Assembly: GCF_902859915.1 (NCBI RefSeq) | Contig: NZ_CADIKK010000016.1 | Span: forward strand, 62,001-126,000 | Direction: 5' to 3' | Source of the DNA: Paraburkholderia ultramafica | GTDB lineage: Bacteria > Pseudomonadota > Gammaproteobacteria > Burkholderiales > Burkholderiaceae | Length of the DNA: 64,000 nucleotides | Shown here: one piece after another, positions 1 to 8,540 of the stretch | Numbering within the stretch: position 1 is the first letter of the stretch | Layout: each line of letters begins with the position of its first letter | Program-made: the position numbers and the translations under genes | The notes under the pieces: generated by a model | Database searches by the model: none | What the model saw: only the letters and a program-made list of their open reading frames with translations | What the model was told of the DNA's origin: nothing

Positions 1-433
1 TCCGCGGGTGCGGGATCATCGCGGCTGCACTGCCGTCTGCGGCGGCATTACTCGGCAGTCGAGTTCTTCCGGCCAATCTTTGTGTAATAAGGCAGTATCA
101 ATTATAGAAAGAGCCAATGCGAGGTATCGATGGATGGCGACCCGCTCACCTGTACCCGGTCGAAAAAAAAGCCCGTCCATCCGGACGGGCCAAATATTAC
201 GGAGAGAAAGTCGCGTTGGCGGAAGTATCAGCGGACGCTTTCTCCGCATTCACTGCGCCATGACTACCGCTTCGCCTGGACCCGCGACGAGAGTCCCGGC
301 ACATCTGGACGCGGCCTTTTCAATCAAGCCGTATCGGTCGCGCCCAGATGAATTTTCGCCGACGGGTGTTCTTGCCGGCGCGCACTGCTGTTGCGCCCTG
401 ACACAGGAAAAAACCGTTCTGCGTCGGGCCGCC
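1..433. other. Gene-free stretch before the porin
   Basis: Apart from the terminator at 163-190 I see no convincing gene here. A plus-strand open frame starting near position 8 runs antisense into the porin gene and has no family features, so it is taken as a shadow. The first 160 bases are not recognised. Confidence 0.5.
163..190 (-). terminator. Rho-independent terminator downstream of the porin gene
   Basis: Read on the minus strand, an 8-bp GC stem (GCCCGTCC/GGACGGGC with a 4-nt loop, 171-190) is followed directly by a run of eight T residues (163-170). This is a textbook intrinsic terminator. It lies about 245 bp beyond the porin stop codon with no other minus-strand gene between them, so it probably ends the porin transcript. 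Confidence 0.75.
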
Positions 434-1555
434 TTAGAAGCGGGTCAACATGCCAACCGAGCCCATGACCTGATTGCCCGTCGACGATGCGCCGCCGGCG
501 TTGTACAGGAAGGCGACGTTCTTGTTGCCTATTGCGTGCTGATACATTGCTTCTGCGTACAGCTCCGTACGCTTCGATAGCGAGTACCGCGCAATCGCGT
601 TGACCTGACTCCACTTCGGATCCGCACCGAACGAGGTCGCACCGTCCAGATGTGCATCCGTGTATGCATACGAAATGCCGAGATTAAGTGCCGGCGTAAC
701 TGCGTACTTGCCGTTGAGTTCGTAGTTATCGAAATGAGCCGAACCGTTTTTCAGACCGAACGCGCTAGTACCCTGGAACTGGCTGTGCGTGTAGACAAAG
801 CCGACCACCGCAGGGCCGAACCCATAGCTCAAACCGGCGCCGGCCGTACGCTGCACGTCCGACGTCAGGCCGCCTCTAAACTCAGTCGGGTCAGCGGCAC
901 CAGTGGCATTCGAAGCGCCTGAACCGTTAATCTGCAGATAAGCGGCAGCCACCTTCAACGAACCATAGTCGTAGCTTGCGCCCGCGCTGTATGCACGGTT
1001 GACGGCAAAGCCGTTCGAGCTGTTGCTGAACGCATACATGCCGCCGAACTTGACGCCGGCATAGTTGAGGCTGCTGAACTTGGCCGAGTTATTGAAGCGA
1101 ACGGTATGTTGGAGGTTGTCGTTGTCATACGGGTGCGCAAAACCCGAGTCACCAAACGTGCCTGCCGTGGCCGACAGCGGTGAGACGAAATCGACCATGG
1201 AGTCATACTGGCGCCCCAGCGTGACGGTGCCAAACTCGTTGCTGGTCAGGCCAACATAGGCTTGTCGACCAAACATCCGGCCACCCTGACCGAGCGTGCC
1301 GTTGTTCACGTTGAAACCATTTTCAAGCACGAAGATAGCCTTGAGGCCACTACCGAGATCTTCTGAACCGCGCAGGCCGAAGCGGCTACCGCTGATGTTG
1401 CCGCTCGCCAGTGCGACTCGGCCGCTTCCGCCAACGTTATTCGTATAGGCGATACCAGCGTCGATGAGGCCGTACAGCGTGACCGAGCTTTGTGCATGGG
1501 CGGCTGAAGTGGCAAGCACAGCGGAGACAGCGAGGGCGACGGGAATTTTCTTCAT
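434..1555 (-). CDS. Gram-negative porin, OmpC-like outer-membrane trimeric porin
   Basis: A 373-aa protein that should form a beta-barrel channel in the outer membrane for passive uptake of small hydrophilic solutes. It starts with a Sec signal peptide (MKKIPVALAVSAVLATSAAHA) followed by the SSVTLYGLIDAGI strand usual at the start of beta-proteobacterial porins. The constriction-loop region (GRQAYVGL, GTVTLGRQYDS) follows, and it ends in Phe, the outer-membrane sorting signal recognised by BAM. Length and layout match the Burkholderia porin family. It is a single-gene unit with a candidate promoter at about 1602 and a terminator at 163-190. The solute is unknown. Confidence 0.95.
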   Translation of the reverse strand: MKKIPVALAVSAVLATSAAHAQSSVTLYGLIDAGIAYTNNVGGSGRVALASGNISGSRFGLRGSEDLGSGLKAIFVLENGFNVNNGTLGQGGRMFGRQAYVGLTSNEFGTVTLGRQYDSMVDFVSPLSATAGTFGDSGFAHPYDNDNLQHTVRFNNSAKFSSLNYAGVKFGGMYAFSNSSNGFAVNRAYSAGASYDYGSLKVAAAYLQINGSGASNATGAADPTEFRGGLTSDVQRTAGAGLSYGFGPAVVGFVYTHSQFQGTSAFGLKNGSAHFDNYELNGKYAVTPALNLGISYAYTDAHLDGATSFGADPKWSQVNAIARYSLSKRTELYAEAMYQHAIGNKNVAFLYNAGGASSTGNQVMGSVGMLTRF

Positions 1556-1601
1556 GAATTGGCTCTAGCGTGTTGAGATTGAGTCAGAAAACAGCGGGGC
1601 G

Positions 1602-1607
1602 AGTATA
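1602..1607 (-). promoter_or_regulatory. Candidate porin promoter -10 element with upstream inverted repeat
   Basis: On the minus strand a TATACT hexamer lies at 1602-1607, about 47 bp before the porin start. Its -35 is weak. Just upstream is a perfect inverted repeat, CGGTCC-5-GGACCG (1637-1653), and further up the palindrome ACAAATTTGT (1679-1688). These could be operator sites. This is inferred from pattern only. Confidence 0.35.
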
Positions 1608-1689
1608 AGCGCGCAGGAGTAGCACCACGTCATTTCCGGTCCGGATAGGACCGTTACGTTTTCTTGAGATAATTCGCCACAAATTTGTC

Positions 1690-2105
1690 ACAATTCTGCT
1701 GACATCTCTGCCAGCAAAGGCACAGTGACTGTGTGATTCATCCCTTCGGACGCGTCACTGTTGAATCGAAGCGACGATCTCGGGGTTAGCCGGCATGCGC
1801 ACATCTGAAATGACACCTGGTGCACATCGATCCGGCAACGCAATGCCTGACTGCAAGTCTTAATCTTCGAATCGCAGGCGTGAGTGGCTGAAATCCTTCG
1901 AGGTTTGGACGTTGGTGGTAGTTAGGCGAGGGGCAGTGATGGGTCGACTGCTGGCCCACGTGGAAGCATTAACGGCGCACGGCTCCGTCGACTCGCGGCG
2001 CCGGCCATGAACAGACCTTCCCCTGCTTCGGCGAGGGGGTAGACGGGCCGACCAGCCGATCCTGGTCATAGGCACCCACTATGCCGCGCCGACAGCTGGC
2101 ATCCG
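1690..2105. other. Intergenic stretch with a possible hydrolase scrap
   Basis: No intact gene. In plus-strand frame 1 around 2056-2100 the translation PILVIGTHYAAPTAG resembles the end of some metallo-beta-lactamase-fold hydrolases, but the frame is closed upstream and runs into the LysR 3' end. At most this is a remnant. Confidence 0.3.
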
Positions 2106-3038
2106 CTACGTCTTCGCGCTGCGCTGGCTCTTCGCGGTTGATTCATTGCTCGCAAACAGTGCGGCAAGCCAGTCGATGAACACGCGAACCTTCGTGCTCA
2201 AGTGCCGGTTTGGCTGATACGCGACGAAAACAGGAACGGAATCCGATACCCAGTCGTTCAGGACGGCTTCGAGCGCGCCGCTTCGAAGGTGTGAAGTGGC
2301 GGAAAACGTCAACGCGTGTACGACACCGAGCCCGGCCAGGCTCATGGTCAGACACGCCATGATGTCGTTCGAGGTGAGTCCGCGCCGATTCTGCACTTCC
2401 ACACGTTCACGATCTTTCGTTACCACAATCGGAAAGGGCCGGTTGGTTCGCGAAGCGATGGTTCGGATGACGACATGGCCGTGCTCGAGGTCCGACGGAT
2501 GCGAAGGCCGCCCGTGCTTGTCCCAGTACGCCGACGTCGCACACAGAATCTGCCTGACGGCGCCGATCTGTCGCGCCGCGAGCGATTGATCGAAGATCTC
2601 CCCCGCGCGCACGACGCAGTCGACGTTCTCTGCAATGAGGTCGACCGGGCGGTCGCTGAGTCCAAACTCGAACTCGATATCCGGATAACGCTCGACGAAC
2701 GCCGGTAACGCAGGAAGGATCACGGACAGACCTAACGGCACAGGCAGATCGACACGCAGGCGTCCTCGCGGGCTGCTCTTCGCACGCGACATCGAGCCCT
2801 CGAGCTCCGCGAGATCGCTCATCAACTGCAGCGCGCGCTCATAATACGCGGCGCCATCCGCCGTCGTCGACACCTTGCGCGTTGTCCGGTTGAGCAGTTT
2901 CGTGCCCAACTCGGCTTCGAGCGACGCGATCAGACGGGTGACAGCCGTCTTGGGTAAATCGAGCATCTGTGCAGCTTTGGTGAAGGTCCCGCTCTCGACC
3001 ACTCGAATGAACGCCTGCATGGCCTGAAACTTGTCCAC
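2106..3038 (-). CDS. LysR family transcriptional regulator
   Basis: A 310-aa one-component regulator with an N-terminal winged HTH (residues about 5-65: AFIRVVESGTFTKAAQML, then KTAVTRLIASLEAELG) and a C-terminal periplasmic-binding-like effector domain. I chose the GTG at 3038, preceded by GAGGAG, rather than the longer open frame to 3152, because this gives the usual LysR length and leaves a perfect 24-bp dyad (3070-3093) just upstream as an operator. It is divergent from the SDR/GST genes, which it probably controls. The effector is unknown. Confidence 0.92.
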   Translation of the reverse strand: MDKFQAMQAFIRVVESGTFTKAAQMLDLPKTAVTRLIASLEAELGTKLLNRTTRKVSTTADGAAYYERALQLMSDLAELEGSMSRAKSSPRGRLRVDLPVPLGLSVILPALPAFVERYPDIEFEFGLSDRPVDLIAENVDCVVRAGEIFDQSLAARQIGAVRQILCATSAYWDKHGRPSHPSDLEHGHVVIRTIASRTNRPFPIVVTKDRERVEVQNRRGLTSNDIMACLTMSLAGLGVVHALTFSATSHLRSGALEAVLNDWVSDSVPVFVAYQPNRHLSTKVRVFIDWLAALFASNESTAKSQRSAKT

Positions 3039-3069
3039 GATCCGACTCCTCGCTTTCCCAACCCGCCTG

Positions 3070-3093
3070 CATTGTTTCACAGAAGAAACAATG
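3070..3093. promoter_or_regulatory. Perfect 9-6-9 dyad, likely LysR operator
   Basis: CATTGTTTC (3070-3078), six bases, then GAAACAATG (3085-3093) form an exact inverted repeat 32 bp upstream of the LysR GTG start, in the divergent region before the SDR gene. Position and form fit an autoregulatory LysR-type binding site. The assignment to this regulator is inference. Confidence 0.6.
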
Positions 3094-3302
3094 TGGACTC
3101 GTAGCAGCGGTTTATCCCTTTGCACGCGCCAGGTATTGTTCATCCATCGCAATCGTTGACGAACTTAAACGGCGCTTCGATTGGACCCGAGCAGGTCACT
3201 CGTGCCGCAAGCGGTTTTGCCGCTGCTCTGGTGATCGGCATTGTCTTTTATGTTGGGTTGGGCCGGGTGGCCCAGCCGCCAATCGAGGAAAAGGAGGGCT
3301 TT

Positions 3303-4043
3303 ATGTCACGTGCCAAGGCCGTAGTCGTGGGTGTCGGTGCCGAGGATGGTCTTGGGGCGGCGATAAGCCGTTGCTACGCGGCCAACAATCGTCACGTCCT
3401 GGTCGCCGGACGCACGCTCGAGAAAGTGGAGAAGGTTGCTGCCACGATCCGGCGAAACGGTGGCCGCGCGACCGCCTATGCGATCGACACGACGCAGGAA
3501 GAGGATGTAATTGGGCTGTTCGATGCCGCAATGACCAACGACGAGGATGGCGCTCCCGCCGACCTGGTCACCTATAACGCCGGCAAGAACCTGAAGATCG
3601 ATTTTCGGCAGATGGATGCCTCGACATTCGAGGACTTCTGGCGGATGAACACTCTTGGCGGCTTTCTGGTGGGCCGTGAGGCGGCGCGGCGTTTTGTGCC
3701 GCTCGGTCGCGGTTCCGTCTTCTTCACCGGGGCCACGGGGGCGCTTCGCGGCATGCCTGGTTTTGCCCATTTCGCTGCGAGCAAGGCGGGTCTGCGCATG
3801 ATCTCGCAGAGCATGGCGCGCGAGTTCGGGCCACAGGGTATTCATGTCGCGCACGTCGTCGTCGACGGCGCGATCGACGGCGACCGGGTGCGATCGCTGT
3901 TCCCTGGCGCCTTCGAGCAGCTCGGCGAGAACGGCATGCTCAATACCAAGGCGATCGCCGAGGCTTATTGGCAGCTCCATCTCCAACATCCCTCCGCCTG
4001 GACGCACGAGTTGGACGTCCGCCCGTTCAAAGAATCGTTCTGA
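3303..4043 (+). CDS. SDR family oxidoreductase with Phe in place of the catalytic Tyr
   Basis: A 246-aa Rossmann-fold protein of the short-chain dehydrogenase family. The start is the ATG at 3303, preceded by AAGGAGG. The nucleotide-binding glycines are at residues 10-18 (GVGAEDGLG) and the YNAGKN motif at 91-96. In the active site the usual YxxxK is F157-A-A-S-K161, so the proton-donating Tyr is missing while Lys is kept. As I recall, SDRs ending in a HVVIDGAI-type motif (HVVVDGAID here) often lack this Tyr, so a non-classical or non-redox role is possible. It is followed after 33 bp by a GST gene, an apparent two- or three-gene unit under the divergent LysR. Confidence 0.88.
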   Translation: MSRAKAVVVGVGAEDGLGAAISRCYAANNRHVLVAGRTLEKVEKVAATIRRNGGRATAYAIDTTQEEDVIGLFDAAMTNDEDGAPADLVTYNAGKNLKIDFRQMDASTFEDFWRMNTLGGFLVGREAARRFVPLGRGSVFFTGATGALRGMPGFAHFAASKAGLRMISQSMAREFGPQGIHVAHVVVDGAIDGDRVRSLFPGAFEQLGENGMLNTKAIAEAYWQLHLQHPSAWTHELDVRPFKESF

Positions 4044-4076
4044 TGCTTTGACACTAACCGTCACATGGAGAAAATG

Positions 4077-4688
4077 ATGAAGCTTGTAGGCCCCTGGATT
4101 TCTGGATTTACGCGCCGGACTGCTATTACGATGAAACTGCTCGGCATTCCTTTCGAGCATCTCAACCTCAACGCCTACACCGATAAAGACGAGGTTCGTC
4201 GCTACAGCCCGATGGGTAAGGTGCCGGCGCTTATTTTCGATAACGGCGAAACCATGATCGATAGCAGCGGCATCATCGACGTGCTGCATGAAATGGTCGG
4301 GCCCGAGAAGGCGCTCATCCCACCGTCAGGCCCGGCGCGTTTCCGGGCGTTGCAGCTCCTGGGAATCGGCATGAACATCTACCCGAAGCTCAGCTCCCTA
4401 TACGACGAAACCCTTCGCCCGAAAGAGCATCAACTGCAATCCGTGTTTGAGGGCCTCGCCGAACAGGCGATCATCGGGTTGACGTTGCTCGAAAAGGAGA
4501 CCGGAGACGGCTGGCTCGTGAACGACAAGTTCGGCCAGGCCGATATCATGACCGCCATCTGCTATCAGGCGGCGTCTACGTTTGTCCTTCCTGATCACGT
4601 CACCGCGAAGAACTTTCCTCGCCTGGCGGCGCTGACCGAGCGCGCGATGAAGATCGACGCGTTCGCGTCTACTGTGCCGCATCTCTAA
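4077..4688 (+). CDS. Glutathione S-transferase family protein
   Basis: A 203-aa cytosolic GST-fold protein. The N-terminal thioredoxin-like half (residues 1-80) contains the cis-Pro region (GKVPALI) and the glutathione-contacting ETMIDSSGII motif. The C-terminal half is helical with the expected FGQADIMTA motif. Start codons ATG 4065, 4074 and 4077 are all in frame; GGAG at 4067-4070 best serves the ATG at 4077. It follows the SDR gene on the same strand and probably acts on electrophilic or stress-related substrates. The specific substrate cannot be read from the sequence. Confidence 0.9.
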   Translation: MKLVGPWISGFTRRTAITMKLLGIPFEHLNLNAYTDKDEVRRYSPMGKVPALIFDNGETMIDSSGIIDVLHEMVGPEKALIPPSGPARFRALQLLGIGMNIYPKLSSLYDETLRPKEHQLQSVFEGLAEQAIIGLTLLEKETGDGWLVNDKFGQADIMTAICYQAASTFVLPDHVTAKNFPRLAALTERAMKIDAFASTVPHL

Positions 4689-4827
4689 ACATCCCGGATG
4701 GCCCGTTCGCGCTCGAGGAAGGTCGCAAGTGTGATCAACCTGCAAACACGATCGCCGTAACGTCCAGGAAAATTGACAACATGACGCGGAGGTCAGCAAT
4801 GGGTGCCGCGATAAGAGAGAGGAATAA

Positions 4828-5229
4828 ATGACAACAACAAAGGCGATGCGGCTGGCTTCGCTGGTCACGGCAATCAATGTCCTGGTCGCGAGCGGCTTTT
4901 CCATCGCGGCGATCAGTCGTCCGCAATACCTGGTCCCTGCGGAATCCGTTCCAACGGAGGCGTCGTTGCTATTGGCGATGTACGCGGCGGCCCGCACAGT
5001 TCCTCTCGCTTTGTTCGCATTGGGGGCGATCTTCAAGCAGGCGGCGCCTTCGTTGCTGATCTTAGGTGCGCTCGCCGGCGCCATGCAATTGCTGGATGCC
5101 GGCATCGGTCTGTTCGAGCATGATCTGGGGAAATGCGCTGGACCACTCTTTATCGCCGTCCTCCAATTCTTCGTGGTGTATCTGCTTCACAGATCCGTGC
5201 GGATCACGCCGCAAACCGGGCGCGGATGA
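4828..5229 (+). CDS. Small four-helix membrane protein, function unknown
   Basis: A 133-aa protein with four predicted transmembrane helices (about 9-29, 47-68, 73-94, 104-122) and basic ends. The start ATG follows AGAGAGGAATAA. It resembles the DUF4267 type of small membrane proteins that often sit beside SDR and GST genes, though that family assignment is only by eye. It lies 139 bp after the GST gene on the same strand and may be co-transcribed. No function is known. Confidence 0.75.
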   Translation: MTTTKAMRLASLVTAINVLVASGFSIAAISRPQYLVPAESVPTEASLLLAMYAAARTVPLALFALGAIFKQAAPSLLILGALAGAMQLLDAGIGLFEHDLGKCAGPLFIAVLQFFVVYLLHRSVRITPQTGRG

Positions 5230-5349
5230 ACGCACGCTATGGCCCGGCACTTCCAGGTTCGCCCCAATTGCGCGGTGAAGCTGATGCAGCGCATTGCGCT
5301 GACCGAGCACGCGATGAATGACGCGCTGTGCCCATAGACGCATGGGCGG

Positions 5350-5897
5350 ATGAATTTGAATCTCGGCTCATCGGCGATGTGCTCGCAGGATGTAGAGGTC
5401 AGATCCAGCTGTCGGCGTGCGTGTTGTGTCGGCTCCGAGCATTTGCGTCTGGTGCAGTCGACTGAGGAGATCGTCGCGACCGGCAAGCTCGCGAAGACGC
5501 TGAAATGCGCAAACGGTTCGAGATGGCTGCGCGTTTCCAGCTTGCGAATCGACGGCGACAGGGAAAGTCCGCCGGTGGGCTGGACCGATGTCTATATTGA
5601 CCCGGCTTACACGGAAGTCGCGGAAGCGGCGCGAGAGCAGCCGGATATGCTGATCAGTTCATTGATCGAAGCGCGTTACGGTCGATGCATCGCGGAAATT
5701 CAGCAGGACGTGCATGGCGCGCTAATTTCGGAGGAGATGGCGGAACGGCTGAAGGTCGGCAAGGGGACTGCCGCGCTGGAAATCGTGCGGCGCTACGCTA
5801 TCTCGACTCGACAGGCGAAACGTTCGAGGTGTCGATCAGCGTACACCCCGCGGAACGTTTCTCGGTTTCGATGCGGCTGAAACGCTCCGACGGTTAG
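5350..5897 (+). pseudogene. GntR/HutC-type regulator remnant (UTRA domain), frameshifted
   Basis: The translation from about 5450 onward (QSTEEIVATGKLAKTL, then LRVSSLRIDGD, SSLIEARYG) is the UTRA effector-binding domain of HutC-subfamily GntR regulators. The N-terminal DNA-binding HTH is absent. The reading frame breaks at 5791-5800, where CGCTA occurs twice in tandem. Removing one copy restores RRYLDSTGETFEVSISVHPAE through to the stop at 5897. So a 5-bp tandem duplication, plus loss of the 5' part, has killed the gene. Confidence 0.8.
5791..5800 (+). repeat. 5-bp tandem duplication causing a frameshift
   Basis: CGCTACGCTA: two perfect copies of CGCTA inside the GntR remnant. Deleting one copy rejoins the two halves of the UTRA domain, so this is the probable inactivating event or one of them. 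Confidence 0.75.
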
Positions 5898-5994
5898 ATC
5901 GGGGATGCGATACGACGGCGTTCGGTGTCCGCTATGCGCGTCCTGGGTGACAGTTGATAGTCCGCAGCGCGGCCACATTGCCGGCCAGATGCCG

Positions 5995-6258
5995 CTAGTC
6001 GGGCTCTGGCAACGACGGGCTCGACCCGGCACGGACCGCTAACCACGGCTGCCAGGCTCGCATGACGTCGGCCCATAGCGAGAGCGGGGGCGCGATGGGA
6101 AACAGACTCGCGTGCAGGAGCCATTGCGCTGCCGCGTCGAATGATGGTGCCGCAGTAATGTGAATGGTGATGGTTTCGGCACCTTGCTCGGGGTGGGTCC
6201 TTCGGGTGATCTGCACATCGACCGTCGGAAGGTGGGCAGTCAGTTTCGTTTGATCCAT
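5995..6258 (-). CDS. Conserved small protein, function unknown
   Basis: An 87-aa protein with ATG at 6258, six bases after GAGG. It is rich in Thr and hydrophobics in the first half (VDVQITRRTHPEQGAETITI) with an amphipathic second half containing WLLHASLFP and LWADVMRAWQPWL. There is no signal peptide or clear transmembrane helix. It has the look of a conserved Burkholderiaceae hypothetical protein, but no domain is recognised. Confidence 0.6.
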   Translation of the reverse strand: MDQTKLTAHLPTVDVQITRRTHPEQGAETITIHITAAPSFDAAAQWLLHASLFPIAPPLSLWADVMRAWQPWLAVRAGSSPSLPEPD

Positions 6259-6307
6259 GTTCAACCTCGCGTTGAAGCGTCAGCCCGCAACCTGGGCATC
6301 CGTTGCT

Positions 6308-6657
6308 TTACAATCCGGCAAGATCGTTCGTTTTCGCCGCCATAATGATGTCGTTTTCGTGAAGGCCCTTGATCTTCCTGGTCTGCTGCGACACGGTGAC
6401 CCAGCCCCAGCCAAAACAGATGTCGGGATAGTGTCCCTCGGCGTCGGCAAGGCGCGAAACCCTGGCCACGAACTCGGAGGCCCCATGTTCGGAATTTGTG
6501 CGCCAAGATCGGCATCGGTCATCGCCACCAGGTCTATGATTTGCGCCGTGAGCTTGCCGTCTGGCGCCTGAGCTTGAGCCGGCGCGCTCAGGTGAGACAC
6601 AAACAGGCCAGCAACAAAGGCAGCAGGAATAGCCGCAAGATAGAAGTGGCGATGCAT
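6308..6657 (-). pseudogene. Out-of-frame fusion: secreted cupin-like N-terminus joined to pterin-4a-carbinolamine dehydratase C-terminus
   Basis: From the ATG at 6657 (preceded by GGAGCAGAAC) a signal peptide (IPAAFVAGLFVSHLSAPAQA) and the start of an exported protein run to NMGP near 6480. This N-terminus resembles exported cupin proteins of the group, from memory. In another frame, 6308-6480 encodes FVARVSRLADAEGHYPDI, FGWGWVTV and ENDIIMAAKTNDLA, the C-terminal half of 4a-hydroxytetrahydrobiopterin dehydratase (PhhB) with its active-site GHYPD. A deletion has joined the two genes out of frame, so neither can be made. Confidence 0.7.
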
Positions 6658-6973
6658 GTTCTGCTCCATTCTGGTTGAGCCGGCCATTGATGTGCAGGGC
6701 AACCGCACCGTGGAACGGCGAGTCGCCCGGAGAGTGTCGCACCACAAACTGGTGGTTTGTACCCGGGACAACACCTGAGCGCCCAACGGTGAACAAAACA
6801 AGGCGATCCTGTCCCTGCGGGTCGCAGTCTTTGGTTGGTTTCTCGTGCATCCTAACTAACCTGGCTTAACCAGGTAAGTTGGCCGGCATGAAGCGACGCA
6901 TGCCTATCGAAGACGCCCGCTTTGTCATCCCCCCCGCGGCGCTACGTGGAAGCAAGCATCGCTGCTGGCGGTT

Positions 6974-7303
6974 CTACCGCCTGGGCCCTTTCATGCTTTC
7001 CGACTCCATGGCCGCATTGCGCTCCTCACTCGCCTCGATGGGGTCCATCGCTTCGTCAACCGACGCCATTGCGCGCTCGGCGGCCGCTTTCGTTTCGTCT
7101 GCCGGGGCGTCGACATCGTCGTTGCTGTCACCATCATCTGGGGGTGGGGGCCGCAGCATGTCCTTGAGCATCGCGCTCAGTTCCTGCGTGTCCCACGGCA
7201 GACCACGTTGCTTTCGGACCTTTATGTAGTGCCTCACTTCCGCGTCCTGCTCTCCAGTAAGCGGCAGCCCTCGGAAGGTGCTTTGGGGGTCAGAGTTTGT
7301 CAT
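6974..7303 (-). CDS. Acidic hypothetical protein
   Basis: A 109-aa hydrophilic protein with a strong ribosome binding site (AGGAGA) before ATG 7303. The N-terminal half (TGEQDAEVRHYIKVRKQRGLPWDTQELSAMLKDML) looks folded. The rest is low-complexity and acidic (PPPPDDGDSNDDVD, then an Ala/Glu-rich helix). It is cytosolic. No family is recognised. The good start signal and biased composition support a real gene. Confidence 0.65.
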   Translation of the reverse strand: MTNSDPQSTFRGLPLTGEQDAEVRHYIKVRKQRGLPWDTQELSAMLKDMLRPPPPDDGDSNDDVDAPADETKAAAERAMASVDEAMDPIEASEERNAAMESESMKGPRR

Positions 7304-7470
7304 GGCTTTCTCCTGCTTCCATTACTCTTTCAGTGTAATCCCATTGCGAACACGAGAGCCATGGCAGCGGTGCTCTTGTGCGTCCCTGAAGGGAAGTGGA
7401 GGCTGCGCCGAAATGACGTCCACATAAAGGAAAACATCAGCCTCGTTGCGGCAACCCGGCACGCCAATAG

Positions 7471-8409
7471 TCACTTTGTATCGGGGACTTTGCCATGGCT
7501 TGCCGGGCGGCTCTTCACATGATCGATGAAGGCGCGCAGCTTCGGCATGATCTGCCGGCGGCCTGGATAGTAGAGAAACACGCCCGGTATCACCGGCGCA
7601 AACGGCTCCAGCACCTGCACCAGTTTTCCCGCTCCCAACCCTTCAGCGGCCATCGGCTCAGGTAGCTGGGCAAGGCCAATGCCTTCGATTGCCGCGCCAA
7701 GCATGGTGGGGAAATCGCTGACGATGAGGGGGCCGGATACGGCGATCTCGATCGCGTGGCCGTTGTCGTTGAATGACCATAGCGCGAGCGCGCCGCTGGA
7801 TCGCCGCCATCGCAAGCATGCGTGTTCGCGCAGATCGTCCGTGCGCCTGGGCCGGCTGTGCGCTGCGAAATAGGCAGGGCTGCCGACGACGATGAAACGA
7901 AATGGTGGCGTCATTGGCACCGCGACCATGTCGGCGTCGACGAACTGACCCAGCCGGATACCGGCGTCGAACCCTTGCGCGGCAAGATCGATCAGCTCGT
8001 TGCTTGCGGCGATCTCCACTTCGACCTCGGGATAAGCCTGGCAGAACGATGCAAGCAGTGGTTCCAGCAGGATTGGCACCACCGCGCGCGGCACTGAAAG
8101 ACGCAATAGTCCGGCGGGCCGCTGCCCCAGTCCGCGCGCAACCTCACCAGCGGCGACAAGCTCCTCGAAGGCAGGCTTTGCGTGCGAAAGAAACCGTTCG
8201 CCGGCTTCGGTCAGGCCGACACTGCGCGTGGTGCGTATCAAGAGGGCTGCGCCAATGCGCGCTTCAAGTACACGCACTGTCTGACTGACGGCCGACGGCG
8301 TCACTCCGAGTTCCGCGGCTGCCCGGCGAAAACTGCGATGCTGGGCGACGCTCAGGAACACCTCCACGCCGTCGAGCGCGCCCTGCCTGACTGTGAAGTT
8401 CTGCTTCAT
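7471..8409 (-). CDS. LysR family transcriptional regulator
   Basis: A 312-aa regulator with the HTH at residues 12-70 (FLSVAQHRSFRRAAAELG, SAVSQTVRVLEARIG) and an effector domain of the CrgA/aromatic-responsive type by overall layout (DAGIRLGQFVDADMVAV). It is divergent from the methyltransferase and two membrane-protein genes at 8541-10793, with 131 bp between starts, which makes them its likely targets. The ligand is unknown. Confidence 0.92.
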   Translation of the reverse strand: MKQNFTVRQGALDGVEVFLSVAQHRSFRRAAAELGVTPSAVSQTVRVLEARIGAALLIRTTRSVGLTEAGERFLSHAKPAFEELVAAGEVARGLGQRPAGLLRLSVPRAVVPILLEPLLASFCQAYPEVEVEIAASNELIDLAAQGFDAGIRLGQFVDADMVAVPMTPPFRFIVVGSPAYFAAHSRPRRTDDLREHACLRWRRSSGALALWSFNDNGHAIEIAVSGPLIVSDFPTMLGAAIEGIGLAQLPEPMAAEGLGAGKLVQVLEPFAPVIPGVFLYYPGRRQIMPKLRAFIDHVKSRPASHGKVPDTK

Positions 8410-8540
8410 AGCCCGTCAACATTGTGATGAATAGTCGCTCGCGTGAGGCCATGGTACACCTACGCCTGCAGAAGAGAAGTCACGCCGATGTCGGCTCGCG
8501 AGCCCTGAACAATCCGCCCGGACCATGGAGGAACCTTGTC

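Noticed and set aside
8..580. 190-codon plus-strand open frame at the left edge
   Set aside because: Antisense to the porin 3' end, no family features and no ribosome binding site.
1860..2130. Possible metallo-beta-lactamase-fold remnant (GTHYAAPTAG) and an opposite-strand 71-codon frame
   Set aside because: Only about 15 residues look familiar, and the frame is closed on both sides; too little to call.
6658..6850. Minus-strand frame upstream of the cupin-like start (NHQFVVRHSPGDSPFHG)
   Set aside because: Some motif-like wording, but it overlaps the leader of the broken gene and no family could be named.
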